From positions 1 through 24,235 of IMG/VR virus record IMGVR_UViG_3300025697_000810: 24,235 nucleotides of DNA. One strand, 5' to 3'. The notes below the pieces were generated by a model, which worked only from the letters and a program-made list of their open reading frames with translations, did no database searches and was not told the origin of the DNA. Below are positions 16,046 to 22,905 of this stretch, piece after piece. A program made the translations under genes and the position numbers. Position 1 is the first letter of the stretch; every line of letters begins with the position of its first letter. The DNA comes from a virus.

Positions 16046-17433
16046 TTTCTTTGTTCCCTATGTGCTGGTGCGTAGACTCCTCTAATACCCCTTAAATCAG
16101 TCATCTTGTATCTTACTACTATATAACTTAATCTACTATTATCATAAAGTGGATCATACCTTAATCGAAAGTCAAAGGCATTTCCAGATACTATAATAGC
16201 TGCAATGTTCTGATCGTTAAGTGGTACATAGTCAGTAGTTCCAAAAGTAGTTATATCATTGTAATAGCTAACAGCTACCTCTGGATCTTTAACGAATAAA
16301 ATATCAGTCTCCATTGAGAAGACTGTTTTCTGTCCAGCATAGCCCATGTCGAAAGGTGAGGTTACAATAAGGGCATCATAATCATCTACTGTTTCAGGTA
16401 GACAATAAGTTTCTTTATTCCTTCTCCATACAGCTGATGGATGCTGAGGGATTTCTGTTAGGCCTTTAGGTGACAGCAAGAAAGTCTTCTTACTATTTCC
16501 TATATAGAAATCTTCAAGTTTCTTATCATAGTTTATTATAACATCTTCACCTTCAAGATCTTCCATAAAGAATTCATAGCCTAGTTCTTTAATACCTTCA
16601 TTCGTAATCTCTCTTAATATCTGATCCTCTCCTAGATAAACATGCCTACGAAGATCTCCATCTATTGCTCCCTGATTAATCAATCCTATATTACTTAACT
16701 CTGTAAATCTAAAAGTAGTTACAGGAGAACCTACTGGTATCAAGGCTGTAATTCCTTCAGATGAATAACCTACTACCATATCGCCTAATCGTCTAGTATG
16801 ATAAACCTCCCCACCAAAAGGATCCCTTCTATAACCTGCCTCATTGTCGTCTTCAGGTGTAAAATCTATCGAACCAATCTTACTCCAGACATAGGACTTC
16901 TCATCACAGTCATGCCATACACTCACTACATTCCCACCTACTGCCTGACCCTTAAAATTACATATAGTCTTCATCATAGGGATAGTAGCACTCACAGTCA
17001 TATTCTGCCAAGCTGGAATTGAAGGATCCCAATAGATCATCCTAACTCCATTAGTCATAAAGACATACTCTCCAAAGTCAGCCATTTCCATTAGAGTACC
17101 TTGACCAAATGTCAAGACATCAACTGCAAATATATGAGTTACAGTCAGATGATCATTGCTCACTAGATAAACATTGTCTTCCATATTGACTACTGTATCT
17201 CTAATGACTAGAATATTATATCTCTCGCCTGTTAAATACTGAGGAAAAGGCCAGCTATATAAAATATCAATAGCATCAATAGGATTTTCTTTATTCTCAT
17301 ACTTCTCTAATCCCATCTTACCTAACCTAAAGCCAAGACATTCCCTTAATACCTGAGTATTCATAGGAGTGACTCGAAGAGGACTAAGTCCATTCTGCAA
17401 TGCTTCATCTATGATTAATTCAAACTCTCTCAT
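16042..17433 (-). CDS. Tail nozzle / P22 gp10-like DNA stabilization protein
   Basis: 463 aa starting at an ATGA overlap with the upstream gene. The sequence is almost all beta, with repeated blade-like strands: NILVIRDTVVNMEDNVYLVS, VFMTNGVRMIYWDP, AVGGNVVSVWHDCDEKSYVWSKIG, DMVVGYSSEGITALIP and DLRRHVYLGEDQILREIT. SKIGSIDFTPEDDNEAGYRRDPFGG and the later FTELSNIGLINQGAI are typical of gp10-like nozzle proteins, which close the short tail and are built on a beta-propeller. The order adaptor, small protein, nozzle, then ejection proteins fits a podovirus tail. No tube or tape-measure protein is present. Assignment is by pattern and position. Confidence 0.72.
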   Translation of the reverse strand: MREFELIIDEALQNGLSPLRVTPMNTQVLRECLGFRLGKMGLEKYENKENPIDAIDILYSWPFPQYLTGERYNILVIRDTVVNMEDNVYLVSNDHLTVTHIFAVDVLTFGQGTLMEMADFGEYVFMTNGVRMIYWDPSIPAWQNMTVSATIPMMKTICNFKGQAVGGNVVSVWHDCDEKSYVWSKIGSIDFTPEDDNEAGYRRDPFGGEVYHTRRLGDMVVGYSSEGITALIPVGSPVTTFRFTELSNIGLINQGAIDGDLRRHVYLGEDQILREITNEGIKELGYEFFMEDLEGEDVIINYDKKLEDFYIGNSKKTFLLSPKGLTEIPQHPSAVWRRNKETYCLPETVDDYDALIVTSPFDMGYAGQKTVFSMETDILFVKDPEVAVSYYNDITTFGTTDYVPLNDQNIAAIIVSGNAFDFRLRYDPLYDNSRLSYIVVRYKMTDLRGIRGVYAPAHREQRK

Positions 17434-17894
17434 TCTATCAGCCCTTCCTTATCAAGTTCATCAATTAGAAAGTTTTTAATCTTAGCATCTTTAACTACAG
17501 GAATCCAGAGCAAGCTAATCCAGACTTCCTTTATCTTATCTTCATCAACAGGATAGAATGTCACAGTTAGCTTATCAAACTGTTTGACTTTAATAGTAGG
17601 GTCAATCACTGTATTTTTCTTATCTATTGTATAAGACTGAGAACTCCCACCTAATGCATTCTTGATAGTAAGAACAACCATAGCATTATGTTTAGGTTTA
17701 ACATCTATAGACACTCCACCTTTTGAAATCTCTCCATCACAAGCGAACATGTATCTTAGAATCTCATCCTTCACGTCTTCACCTGATACGCAATTAGAGA
17801 TAGGATAAGGTGATACAATAGCTGAAGTTACTTTCCTCTGTCTTCGAGAAAGCCTAGCAATTATTGTTTCGAGTTTCTTGATTCGATGTTCCAT
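17430..17894 (-). CDS. Hypothetical virion protein, coiled-coil plus beta domain
   Basis: 154 aa. It begins directly after the adaptor stop (TAG then ATG, no gap), with GGAGGG inside the upstream coding end, and it ends at an ATGA overlap with the nozzle gene. Residues 1-22 are a basic helix (MEHRIKKLETIIARLSRRQR). The rest is beta-rich, with VSIDVKPKHNAMVVLTIKN, SYTIDKKNTV, DKLTVTFYPVDE and KEVWISLLWIPVV. The tight coupling between adaptor and nozzle genes suggests a connector or tail accessory role. No family is recognised. Confidence 0.6.
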   Translation of the reverse strand: MEHRIKKLETIIARLSRRQRKVTSAIVSPYPISNCVSGEDVKDEILRYMFACDGEISKGGVSIDVKPKHNAMVVLTIKNALGGSSQSYTIDKKNTVIDPTIKVKQFDKLTVTFYPVDEDKIKEVWISLLWIPVVKDAKIKNFLIDELDKEGLIE

Positions 17895-18617
17895 CTATCC
17901 CTCCATTTCATCTGCATCAGCTATTAGTTCTTCAACCAGATCAAACCCTATCTGATTCATCTCAGTTGTTATAGAGGCAGTCCAGTCATTAACACCTTGA
18001 GTATTCCTATTGATTACTTCTAAGTAACGCATAGTAGCAGTGATTAACAAAAGAGGATGAACAACAGACCAATAGTTTTCATCTGCTTCTTCGACCAATT
18101 CCATAGAGTAGTAAAGTCCCTTGATTTCCAGTGAGAGTTTCTCTTCTACTGGAACATTAAGCAAGACAGAATTATACTCATGTGCGTTGCCTGCAGGGAT
18201 ATCTACGAATCCTATGAAAGCTTCAAAGTCATCTGCTCCAGCATCCTCTGGGATGTATCTGGTTGTAGCAGGCGCATAGTATAGAGGTAATCCAGCGGTT
18301 CGACTAGATGGTAACCCAGTGAGGTAATCAGCTATTAAGTCACTGAGATTCATCTTCTCTAATCTCCACCTAGCAGAAGTTGAAGTAGCCCATACTTCTT
18401 TGATAGCTCTGCAGTGAGGAAACTGAGCAGAAAATCCATCTATTGGAACGAAGCGAAAACAAGATGCTATAGTTTTCTGAGTCTCTATCAACCGATCAAG
18501 AAACTTCCTACCTTCATTGATATAGAAGTCAGCACCATTATCAGTGAAGTCAGCATTGACTAGGTCTGCTCTTCCTGAGATTGCTCTAAATTTTGTTCTT
18601 AGTTGTAGTAAGTTCAT
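17895..18617 (-). CDS. Head-tail adaptor protein
   Basis: 240 aa; GAGG precedes ATG 18617. The N-terminal section LLQLRTKFRAISGRADLVN, then DNGADFYINEGRKFLDRLIE and HCRAIKEVWA, is the pattern of phage connector adaptors that bind below the portal. A long helix near the C-terminus (HPLLLITATMRYLEVINRN) and a final helix rich in acidic residues complete an adaptor-like all-helical plus beta-insert plan. Its place between the capsid and nozzle genes agrees. P22 gp4 and SU10-type adaptors are the expected functional counterparts; which family it belongs to needs a profile search. Confidence 0.68.
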   Translation of the reverse strand: MNLLQLRTKFRAISGRADLVNADFTDNGADFYINEGRKFLDRLIETQKTIASCFRFVPIDGFSAQFPHCRAIKEVWATSTSARWRLEKMNLSDLIADYLTGLPSSRTAGLPLYYAPATTRYIPEDAGADDFEAFIGFVDIPAGNAHEYNSVLLNVPVEEKLSLEIKGLYYSMELVEEADENYWSVVHPLLLITATMRYLEVINRNTQGVNDWTASITTEMNQIGFDLVEELIADADEMEG

Positions 18618-18626
18618 CTTGACCTC

Positions 18627-19166
18627 TTAATGTTCAAACCAGTCTAGGATCAAAGATCCTTCATTATTATCAGCATCAGATGTAAGCATGAATAGATATT
18701 CAGTACTAGGTGCTAATATAAGGTCTGACCCAGAAGTATAAGTACCACCAATGAATCCACCAAGCCTTCTAGTAATCAGCATTACATCAGCGGTTGCTTG
18801 TGTAACTGTCACACCTGTAGCAATTACTAAGCCAGATTCTGTAGTAGATACTCTATTTCTATTTATAGGTGTTTTATCAGCCCCAGCAGACACATCAAAA
18901 TGTGCAGCATTCCCATCATCTTCGAATATTTCAAGAGTAGCTGCAAGCGTTACTATACAGGATATATCTATATGAGCATGACCTGTAGCTGGAGTAGTAA
19001 CCCAATAGGTAAGGGGAGTAAGTATATCAAGAGCATCTAAGAGTGAGCTTTGGCTAACCGTAAAAGACTTTCCTTTAGCAGTCATAACAGATCGTACATC
19101 AGCAGTTGATAATGATTTAAGATCATCGTAGTAGTAAGAGTCACTAACTTGTTCCATAGTTAACAT
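18627..19166 (-). CDS. Beta-rich virion protein downstream of capsid gene, 179 aa
   Basis: ATG 19166 has CTGGAG 8 nt ahead, directly after an AT-rich leader element. A short helical N-terminus (MLTMEQVSDSYYYDDLKSL) is followed by a beta domain: YWVTTPATGHAHIDISCIV, TLEIFEDDGN, DKTPINRNRVST, VMLITRRLGGFIGG and YLFMLTSDADNNEGSLILDWFEH. Residue pattern suggests a jelly-roll-like capsid accessory such as a head fibre or decoration protein. It is separated from the capsid gene by a strong hairpin, so its level can be set apart from that of the capsid protein. Function is not identified. Confidence 0.6.
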   Translation of the reverse strand: MLTMEQVSDSYYYDDLKSLSTADVRSVMTAKGKSFTVSQSSLLDALDILTPLTYWVTTPATGHAHIDISCIVTLAATLEIFEDDGNAAHFDVSAGADKTPINRNRVSTTESGLVIATGVTVTQATADVMLITRRLGGFIGGTYTSGSDLILAPSTEYLFMLTSDADNNEGSLILDWFEH

Positions 19167-19178
19167 TGGCTAGTCTCC

Positions 19179-19197
19179 AGATAATTAATTAATTTAA
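19179..19197 (-). promoter_or_regulatory. AT-rich gene-start leader element, copy 6
   Basis: On the minus strand it reads TTAAATTAATTAATTATCT and continues into GGAG, 12 nt ahead of the ATG at 19166. It follows the hairpin at 19201-19232 almost directly. Confidence 0.6.
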
Positions 19198-19200
19198 TTG

Positions 19201-19232
19201 ACTGGGAGCCAGGCAAATTCCTAGCTCCCAGT
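19201..19232 (-). terminator. Hairpin after the major capsid gene
   Basis: Arms ACTGGGAGC (19201-19209) and GCTCCCAGT (19224-19232) pair perfectly over 9 bp; AGG/CCT adds 3 bp after one mismatch, with a 6-nt loop. In the transcribed direction it lies 20 nt after the capsid stop and is followed by AT-rich sequence. It is a good terminator or mRNA-stabilising 3' end for a highly expressed gene; the lack of a pure T-run leaves partial read-through likely. Confidence 0.7.
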
Positions 19233-19251
19233 ATTTGGTCTTGGGAGGCTG

Positions 19252-20559
19252 TTAGAGAGTGTTGTCAGTGTTGAAGCCGTTCAAGACAGCACATTTCTGA
19301 GGCAGACCAAATTCAAGACCGCACTCAGTTAACCATTCCTCATTCGTCCCATCAATACGCCTCTGGCCATAACCAGATGGATGGGTCTTAGCGGAACTCT
19401 CACCGTAGAATGCAGTATCGTCAATGTAGCGATAGCTCAGTTCTTTGGGTTCCAGAATAACCATCATGTTGCGAGTGGTTACGTCATAGGAGAACAAAGG
19501 ATGAGTTTTCATATAGATGGAGCCGAAAGGAGTCACCCACTCATGGATGGTCATTCCGTAGGTCTTTGCTCCAGGTACTAAGTTGACCTGACCAGCAGAC
19601 ATTGCTAAGCGGTCGATACCAAGCAGGACACCAGAACCAACAAAGGCCATTTTCTGATCTGCGCCATAGCGGAAGATCTGTTCCAACATAGCCTTGAACC
19701 AAATCTCACCACCACCAAGCCAGGTCTGACCAGCATAGGTAGCGTTCAAGGTGAAGTCGTCACAGTTGGCTGCAGCATACTGACGGATGAAGTTAATGGC
19801 ACCCATAGTGGTTCGTTCAGGCTTGCCATTATCACCAGTGTTTTCAGTCCTAATCCCCCACCAGAAAGCAAGTTCCTGTTCCCAGGAATGCATTTCAAGT
19901 GCTTCAGCTTTCGCCTTCTGGTACTGGTCACCTGTGCGAAGACGAGTCTTGCGTGCGGTACGAGTAATAGAAAGTGGAGTCCGAAAGATCTGCGTGTAGT
20001 TGTAGACCTTAGTCGGATTGAGTGCGATGGAGTCAGGCATCTCACCACCCTCAGGATTGATGTTACCAATGATCTTGAAGTTGTCACAGTCGCTGAGATC
20101 ATGTGCAGGTGCAGCAGCTGCGTTATCATCAGCTTCGAGTAAGCGCACAGCATAGACTTCATTAGCTCCACCACGTGTTACTTCAGTGATCTTACCAACT
20201 ACATCAAGTCGATAGTCTTCAGTGTAGCGCAGAAGAATCTGATGTCCCTGGCGAACTCGATTGAAGACATCGGTGTCAGTTACGTTAACGAAGAGTGTAT
20301 CGCCTGCAACTCCACCAGATACATAAGCAACTGATAAATCAGCTATTGTATAAACTCCAGCTACATCTCCATTAACTGCAGTCTGTTCCTGTGTCCACCA
20401 GTTGTACTCAGGATCATCTACAGATGAAGAACTCAGCATGGAAAGCATTGCTGTTAAAGGTGCTTGACCATTCGGATACAGTTTGAGAATCTTCTGTCTC
20501 CAGTTTAAAGGGCGCTGATCATTTACCCAGTCGCCGTTACCTCTCATTCCTAAAAACAT
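19252..20559 (-). CDS. Major capsid protein
   Basis: 435 aa behind an excellent site, AGGAGG 8 nt before the ATG. The N-terminal RPLNWRQKILKLYPNGQAPL and the following DDPEYNWWTQ pattern resemble capsid proteins of environmental short-tailed phages. Later sections such as NYTQIFRTPLSITRTARKTR, EQELAFWWGIRTE, FVGSGVLLGIDRLA and YGMTIHEWVTPFGSIYMKTHPLF fit an HK97-type fold with N-arm, P-domain and A-domain. The length is usual. Supporting context: scaffold and decoration candidates lie upstream, the adaptor lies downstream, and a strong hairpin follows the stop. Codon use looks more C/G-ending than in neighbouring genes, as expected for the most abundant protein. Confidence 0.85.
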   Translation of the reverse strand: MFLGMRGNGDWVNDQRPLNWRQKILKLYPNGQAPLTAMLSMLSSSSVDDPEYNWWTQEQTAVNGDVAGVYTIADLSVAYVSGGVAGDTLFVNVTDTDVFNRVRQGHQILLRYTEDYRLDVVGKITEVTRGGANEVYAVRLLEADDNAAAAPAHDLSDCDNFKIIGNINPEGGEMPDSIALNPTKVYNYTQIFRTPLSITRTARKTRLRTGDQYQKAKAEALEMHSWEQELAFWWGIRTENTGDNGKPERTTMGAINFIRQYAAANCDDFTLNATYAGQTWLGGGEIWFKAMLEQIFRYGADQKMAFVGSGVLLGIDRLAMSAGQVNLVPGAKTYGMTIHEWVTPFGSIYMKTHPLFSYDVTTRNMMVILEPKELSYRYIDDTAFYGESSAKTHPSGYGQRRIDGTNEEWLTECGLEFGLPQKCAVLNGFNTDNTL

Positions 20560-20580
20560 AATATTTCCTCCTAGCGTGAA

Positions 20581-20590
20581 AGTTGATTAA
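20581..20590 (-). promoter_or_regulatory. Half leader element ahead of the capsid gene
   Basis: On the minus strand TTAATCAACT equals the last ten bases of copies 1 and 5. It overlaps the stop codon of the upstream gene and lies 21 nt from the capsid ATG. Confidence 0.35.
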
Positions 20591-21030
20591 GCAATTCGAT
20601 AGGCTACGAAAGTATTCGCAGCAGTTTTTCTGCATCTGAATGTTCCAGAACTAGGAAATTCAGAGTTGGCATGAGCAGAGTCTACAGTGGCCTGCCCAAC
20701 AATAGTAAATCCTTCAGCAGCTGTTAGTGTAATTGTATCCGCTAAGGCTGCTGAAAGATTGATGATAGTGAATTCAAAAGAATCATTGACTATAATATCA
20801 GATGTTAAATCAGCATCCATTACTGTCCCAGTTGGCAAGGTGTAGGCTGCTGTAGCACCAGCATCATGAGTTGCAGCGATAAGACCTGCTTTCATAGCAG
20901 CAGTGGTTATTGTAGCTGCTACAGTCATAGCTGTTGGAGCAGCTTGTACCTTACCACTAAATACCCTCTTCATAATCTCAGCGTAGTTGATCATCAACCC
21001 ACGCCTTAAGAGACTACCTTTTAAAGACAT
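20587..21030 (-). CDS. Beta-rich capsid accessory / decoration candidate, 147 aa
   Basis: ATAGGAGG lies 6 nt before the ATG. A basic N-terminus (SLKGSLLRRGLMINYAEIMKR) leads to an Ala/Thr-rich stretch and then a beta sandwich-like section: AAYTLPTGTVMDADLTSDII, DSFEFTIINLSAALADTITL, GFTIVGQATV and GTFRCRKTAANTFVAYRI. This type of module recurs in phage head-decoration and fibre proteins. It is encoded directly before the capsid gene, with 27 nt between them. A decoration or vertex role is inferred; the basic N-terminus might bind the capsid. No precise family can be named. Confidence 0.6.
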   Translation of the reverse strand: MSLKGSLLRRGLMINYAEIMKRVFSGKVQAAPTAMTVAATITTAAMKAGLIAATHDAGATAAYTLPTGTVMDADLTSDIIVNDSFEFTIINLSAALADTITLTAAEGFTIVGQATVDSAHANSEFPSSGTFRCRKTAANTFVAYRIA

Positions 21031-21047
21031 AATTTCCTCCTATTTCG

Positions 21048-21076
21048 TTAGATAATTTAATTAATTAATTATCTAA
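21048..21076. repeat. 29-nt AT-rich palindrome
   Basis: TTAGATAAT (21048-21056) and ATTATCTAA (21068-21076) are perfect 9-bp arms, extended by one more T/A pair, around a TTAATTAA-type centre. It contains leader copy 7 on the minus strand. The mirror symmetry could bind a dimeric regulator or fold as an RNA hairpin. Confidence 0.6.
21050..21068 (-). promoter_or_regulatory. AT-rich gene-start leader element, copy 7
   Basis: On the minus strand it reads TTAATTAATTAAATTATCT, 19 nt ahead of the ATG at 21030, with AGGAGG between. A second AT motif, TAAATAATTTAA (minus; 21081-21092), overlaps the stop of the 121-aa gene just upstream. Confidence 0.55.
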
Positions 21077-21085
21077 GATGTTAAA

Positions 21086-21451
21086 TTATTTAGGGAATAG
21101 ATCATCCCAAGTAAATCTGAAAGCACCTACCATATGCCAATAGAGTCCATCACTGTACCAAAGAGAAGGAGCACAACTTTCATAGTAGACTATATCATCT
21201 GTCCAACATTCTGAATCAGATGCGTCAGTGATGGTGATAGAATTAACAGCATCTGCTTCACGAGTTACGATGCTATAGAACCTTCCTTTAGCAGCAGCTA
21301 CTGACGGTAGAGTAATAGTGATAGGTCCAGTGTCTGCATTTGCACTAGGGCGTAAGACATAGTCTCGTACAGTCATAGTGTAGTTAGCTTCAGGATTGTG
21401 ATACTTGTCAACTATTACCTTGTCGTGTTGGGATGATCTGTCTTCAAGCAT
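21086..21451 (-). CDS. Short paralogue of the 286-aa decoration candidate
   Basis: 121 aa. The first 20 residues match those of the 286-aa protein (22031-22891) at 18 positions: MLEDRSSQHDKVIVDKYHNP against MLEDRSAQHDKVIVDKFHNP. RDYVLRP is at the same place (29-35), and the following ITITLP, AKGR[FI]YSIV and W[TI][AD]DIV sections align. It lacks the C-terminal domain of the longer copy and ends with FTWDDLFPK. It is therefore a single-domain paralogue from a tandem duplication. The conserved N-terminus probably docks to the capsid lattice, which is inference. A weak site (AGGAAA) precedes the ATG. Confidence 0.65.
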   Translation of the reverse strand: MLEDRSSQHDKVIVDKYHNPEANYTMTVRDYVLRPSANADTGPITITLPSVAAAKGRFYSIVTREADAVNSITITDASDSECWTDDIVYYESCAPSLWYSDGLYWHMVGAFRFTWDDLFPK

Positions 21452-21459
21452 AGTATTTC

Positions 21460-21795
21460 CTATTCAGTCATAAACTTTTCGTATAGTGAAAAGTGGCTCT
21501 CAGTTAATTTCTGTTCATCATTAAGCCGTCTTAACTCTTCAACAATGAGATTAGTTACAACCTTACCAATAGTAAATTCAAGTTCAGGTACAGTTGGAAC
21601 TAATTTACCGTCTGATACTACTGTGTCATTCCAGACAGTCCTTTCTCCATCTTGCTTAAATTTAAGAAGACCATTTTCTTCTTCGTTAAAAGATATATTT
21701 TCTCTAGCAATCCTAAGTATTTTAAGGTTTGCAAAAGAACCTTCTTTAGGAAGAACATTCAGTAACATAATTCGATCTAATACTGATAATTTCAT
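21460..21795 (-). CDS. Conserved-looking phage protein of unknown function, 111 aa
   Basis: GGAG lies 6 nt before the ATG. The sequence MKLSVLDRIMLLNVLPKEGSF, then NISFNEEENGLLKFKQDGER, ELEFTIGKVVTNLIVEELRRL and LTESHFSLYEKFM, has the feel of a small phage and prophage family found near head genes. I cannot attach a function. It is mainly helical with one beta hairpin around the Trp (ERTVWND). It sits within the capsid-decoration cluster but does not resemble its beta-rich neighbours. A structured leader lies upstream (21814-21879), so its expression may be controlled separately. Confidence 0.65.
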   Translation of the reverse strand: MKLSVLDRIMLLNVLPKEGSFANLKILRIARENISFNEEENGLLKFKQDGERTVWNDTVVSDGKLVPTVPELEFTIGKVVTNLIVEELRRLNDEQKLTESHFSLYEKFMTE

Positions 21796-21813
21796 AATAT
21801 CTCCTGTCGATAT

Positions 21814-21879
21814 TCCTGAAGTTAATCTCGGGAAACTGACCAGGAATCAGCTTTCAGGACTAGTACCCTATCCCGAGAT
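21814..21879 (-). promoter_or_regulatory. Structured leader with pseudoknot topology
   Basis: On the minus strand ATCTCGGGA (21879-21871) pairs with TCCCGAGAT (21833-21825) over 9 bp. TCCTGAA in the loop (21859-21853) pairs with TTCAGGA beyond the stem (21820-21814) over 7 bp. The interleaved order A-B-A'-B' gives an H-type pseudoknot or two competing stems, ending 18 nt before the ATG at 21795 and close to its GGAG. Confidence 0.5.
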
Positions 21880-21886
21880 GTTAGGT

Positions 21887-22003
21887 TTATTCTCCGAACT
21901 TAGATTTAGATTTAGCTGCCTTCTTCTTAGCAGCTTTAGCTTCCTCACGTGCAGCCTTGATAGCTTCTGACCGTGTCTGAGGAATTGATTTATTTTTAGC
22001 CAT
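21887..22003 (-). CDS. Small basic Lys/Ala-rich protein, 38 aa
   Basis: A 38-codon frame, ATG 22003 to TAA 21887-21889, lies behind a strong site (TTGGAGG, about 8 nt). The protein begins MAKNKSIPQTRSEAIKAARE and continues as a Lys/Ala helix (EAKAAKKKAAKSKSK) ending FGE. The charged, helix-forming composition suggests nucleic-acid or acidic-protein binding, for example with the very acidic scaffold candidate encoded two genes upstream, but this is speculation. The well-placed ribosome binding site in a gap that would otherwise be 235 nt is the main evidence that it is real. Confidence 0.6.
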   Translation of the reverse strand: MAKNKSIPQTRSEAIKAAREEAKAAKKKAAKSKSKFGE

Positions 22004-22030
22004 TGGTTTTCCTCCAATTAGTTAATAGGT

Positions 22031-22891
22031 TTATGCGTCAGCGCTAGTTAGCATAACATAGTAAAGAGTTCCAGCAATTCTGCATCTCAGTGCATGAGTT
22101 GCAGCAGTTGCTGTATTCTCCTGAAAGAATTTTCCAGATGCTACTGTTACTCCAGTAATATCAAAGAGTAAGCCACTAGTATCAAACTGAGCCTTTTCAG
22201 CTCCCCAAAGATTTAAGGAGAAGAAAGTTACTGGAACACCACCACCTGTGAAACTGGTAGGCATATTGATTTCAGCTTCATAGCAAGAATAGGTTCCATT
22301 AGCACCACAAGCAGCACTACCAGGCATATCAAGTTCAGCACAGACTACACCAACTAGGCCTTGTACAAATCCACTAGTTTCAAGATCAACTACAGCACAA
22401 ATAGCATTAGCCCATTCACCAGCCTGAACATCTGCAAATAAAGTGACTCGCATAGCCTCAAGTTGATTGACAGTAGAAGCTACAGTTGTTACTAGATTAA
22501 TTGTATCAGTGCGAATCTGCGATACAGCATCGATTCTAGAAGTTGAGAATGAAGCAGCGCGAATTCCAACTGGTACAAATGTCCAATGCCTTCCATCAGA
22601 GTAGGCAAAGACTCCCTGGCCTTTCTCACTGAGAACAATATCAGCAATCCAGTCTTCACTCTCATCTCTGTCTTGAATAGTTACTGTAAAAGCACCAGTA
22701 GCAGCACCTACAACGATAGAATAAATTCTACCTTTTGCTTCAGTTACAGGTGGGAGAGTAATAGTGATTGCCTCATCTACTGTATAAGGTCGAAGCACAT
22801 AGTCACGAGTTGTCATTTCATAATCAGCATAAGGGTTGTGGAACTTATCTACAATTACCTTATCATGTTGAGCGGATCTATCTTCTAACAT
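22031..22891 (-). CDS. Two-domain capsid decoration candidate, 286 aa
   Basis: AAGGAGG lies ahead of the ATG. Residues 1-~108 form the domain shared with the 121-aa protein (21086-21451): MLEDRS, DKVIVDK, RDYVLRP, ITITLPPVTEAKGRIYSIVV, and YSDGRHW near 97-103. Residues ~118-150 are a helix (RIDAVSQIRTDTINLVTTVAS). Residues ~150-286 form a second beta domain (AICAVVDLETSGFVQGLVGVV, SLNLWGAEKAQFD, RCRIAGTLYYVML). The place between scaffold and capsid genes suggests a head decoration or vertex protein. Two paralogues sharing the first domain may compete for, or share, one capsid site. Confidence 0.65.
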   Translation of the reverse strand: MLEDRSAQHDKVIVDKFHNPYADYEMTTRDYVLRPYTVDEAITITLPPVTEAKGRIYSIVVGAATGAFTVTIQDRDESEDWIADIVLSEKGQGVFAYSDGRHWTFVPVGIRAASFSTSRIDAVSQIRTDTINLVTTVASTVNQLEAMRVTLFADVQAGEWANAICAVVDLETSGFVQGLVGVVCAELDMPGSAACGANGTYSCYEAEINMPTSFTGGGVPVTFFSLNLWGAEKAQFDTSGLLFDITGVTVASGKFFQENTATAATHALRCRIAGTLYYVMLTSADA

Positions 22892-22905
22892 ATTGTGTTA
22901 CCTCC

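Noticed and set aside
19746-20174. Minus-strand frame of 142 codons inside the capsid gene
   Set aside because: It lies fully within the capsid coding sequence in another frame, with no site for translation and an unlikely amino-acid pattern.
21545-21970. Plus-strand frame of 141 codons across the 111-aa gene and structured leader
   Set aside because: It is antisense to a well-supported gene, a structured gap and the 38-aa gene, and has no convincing ribosome binding site.
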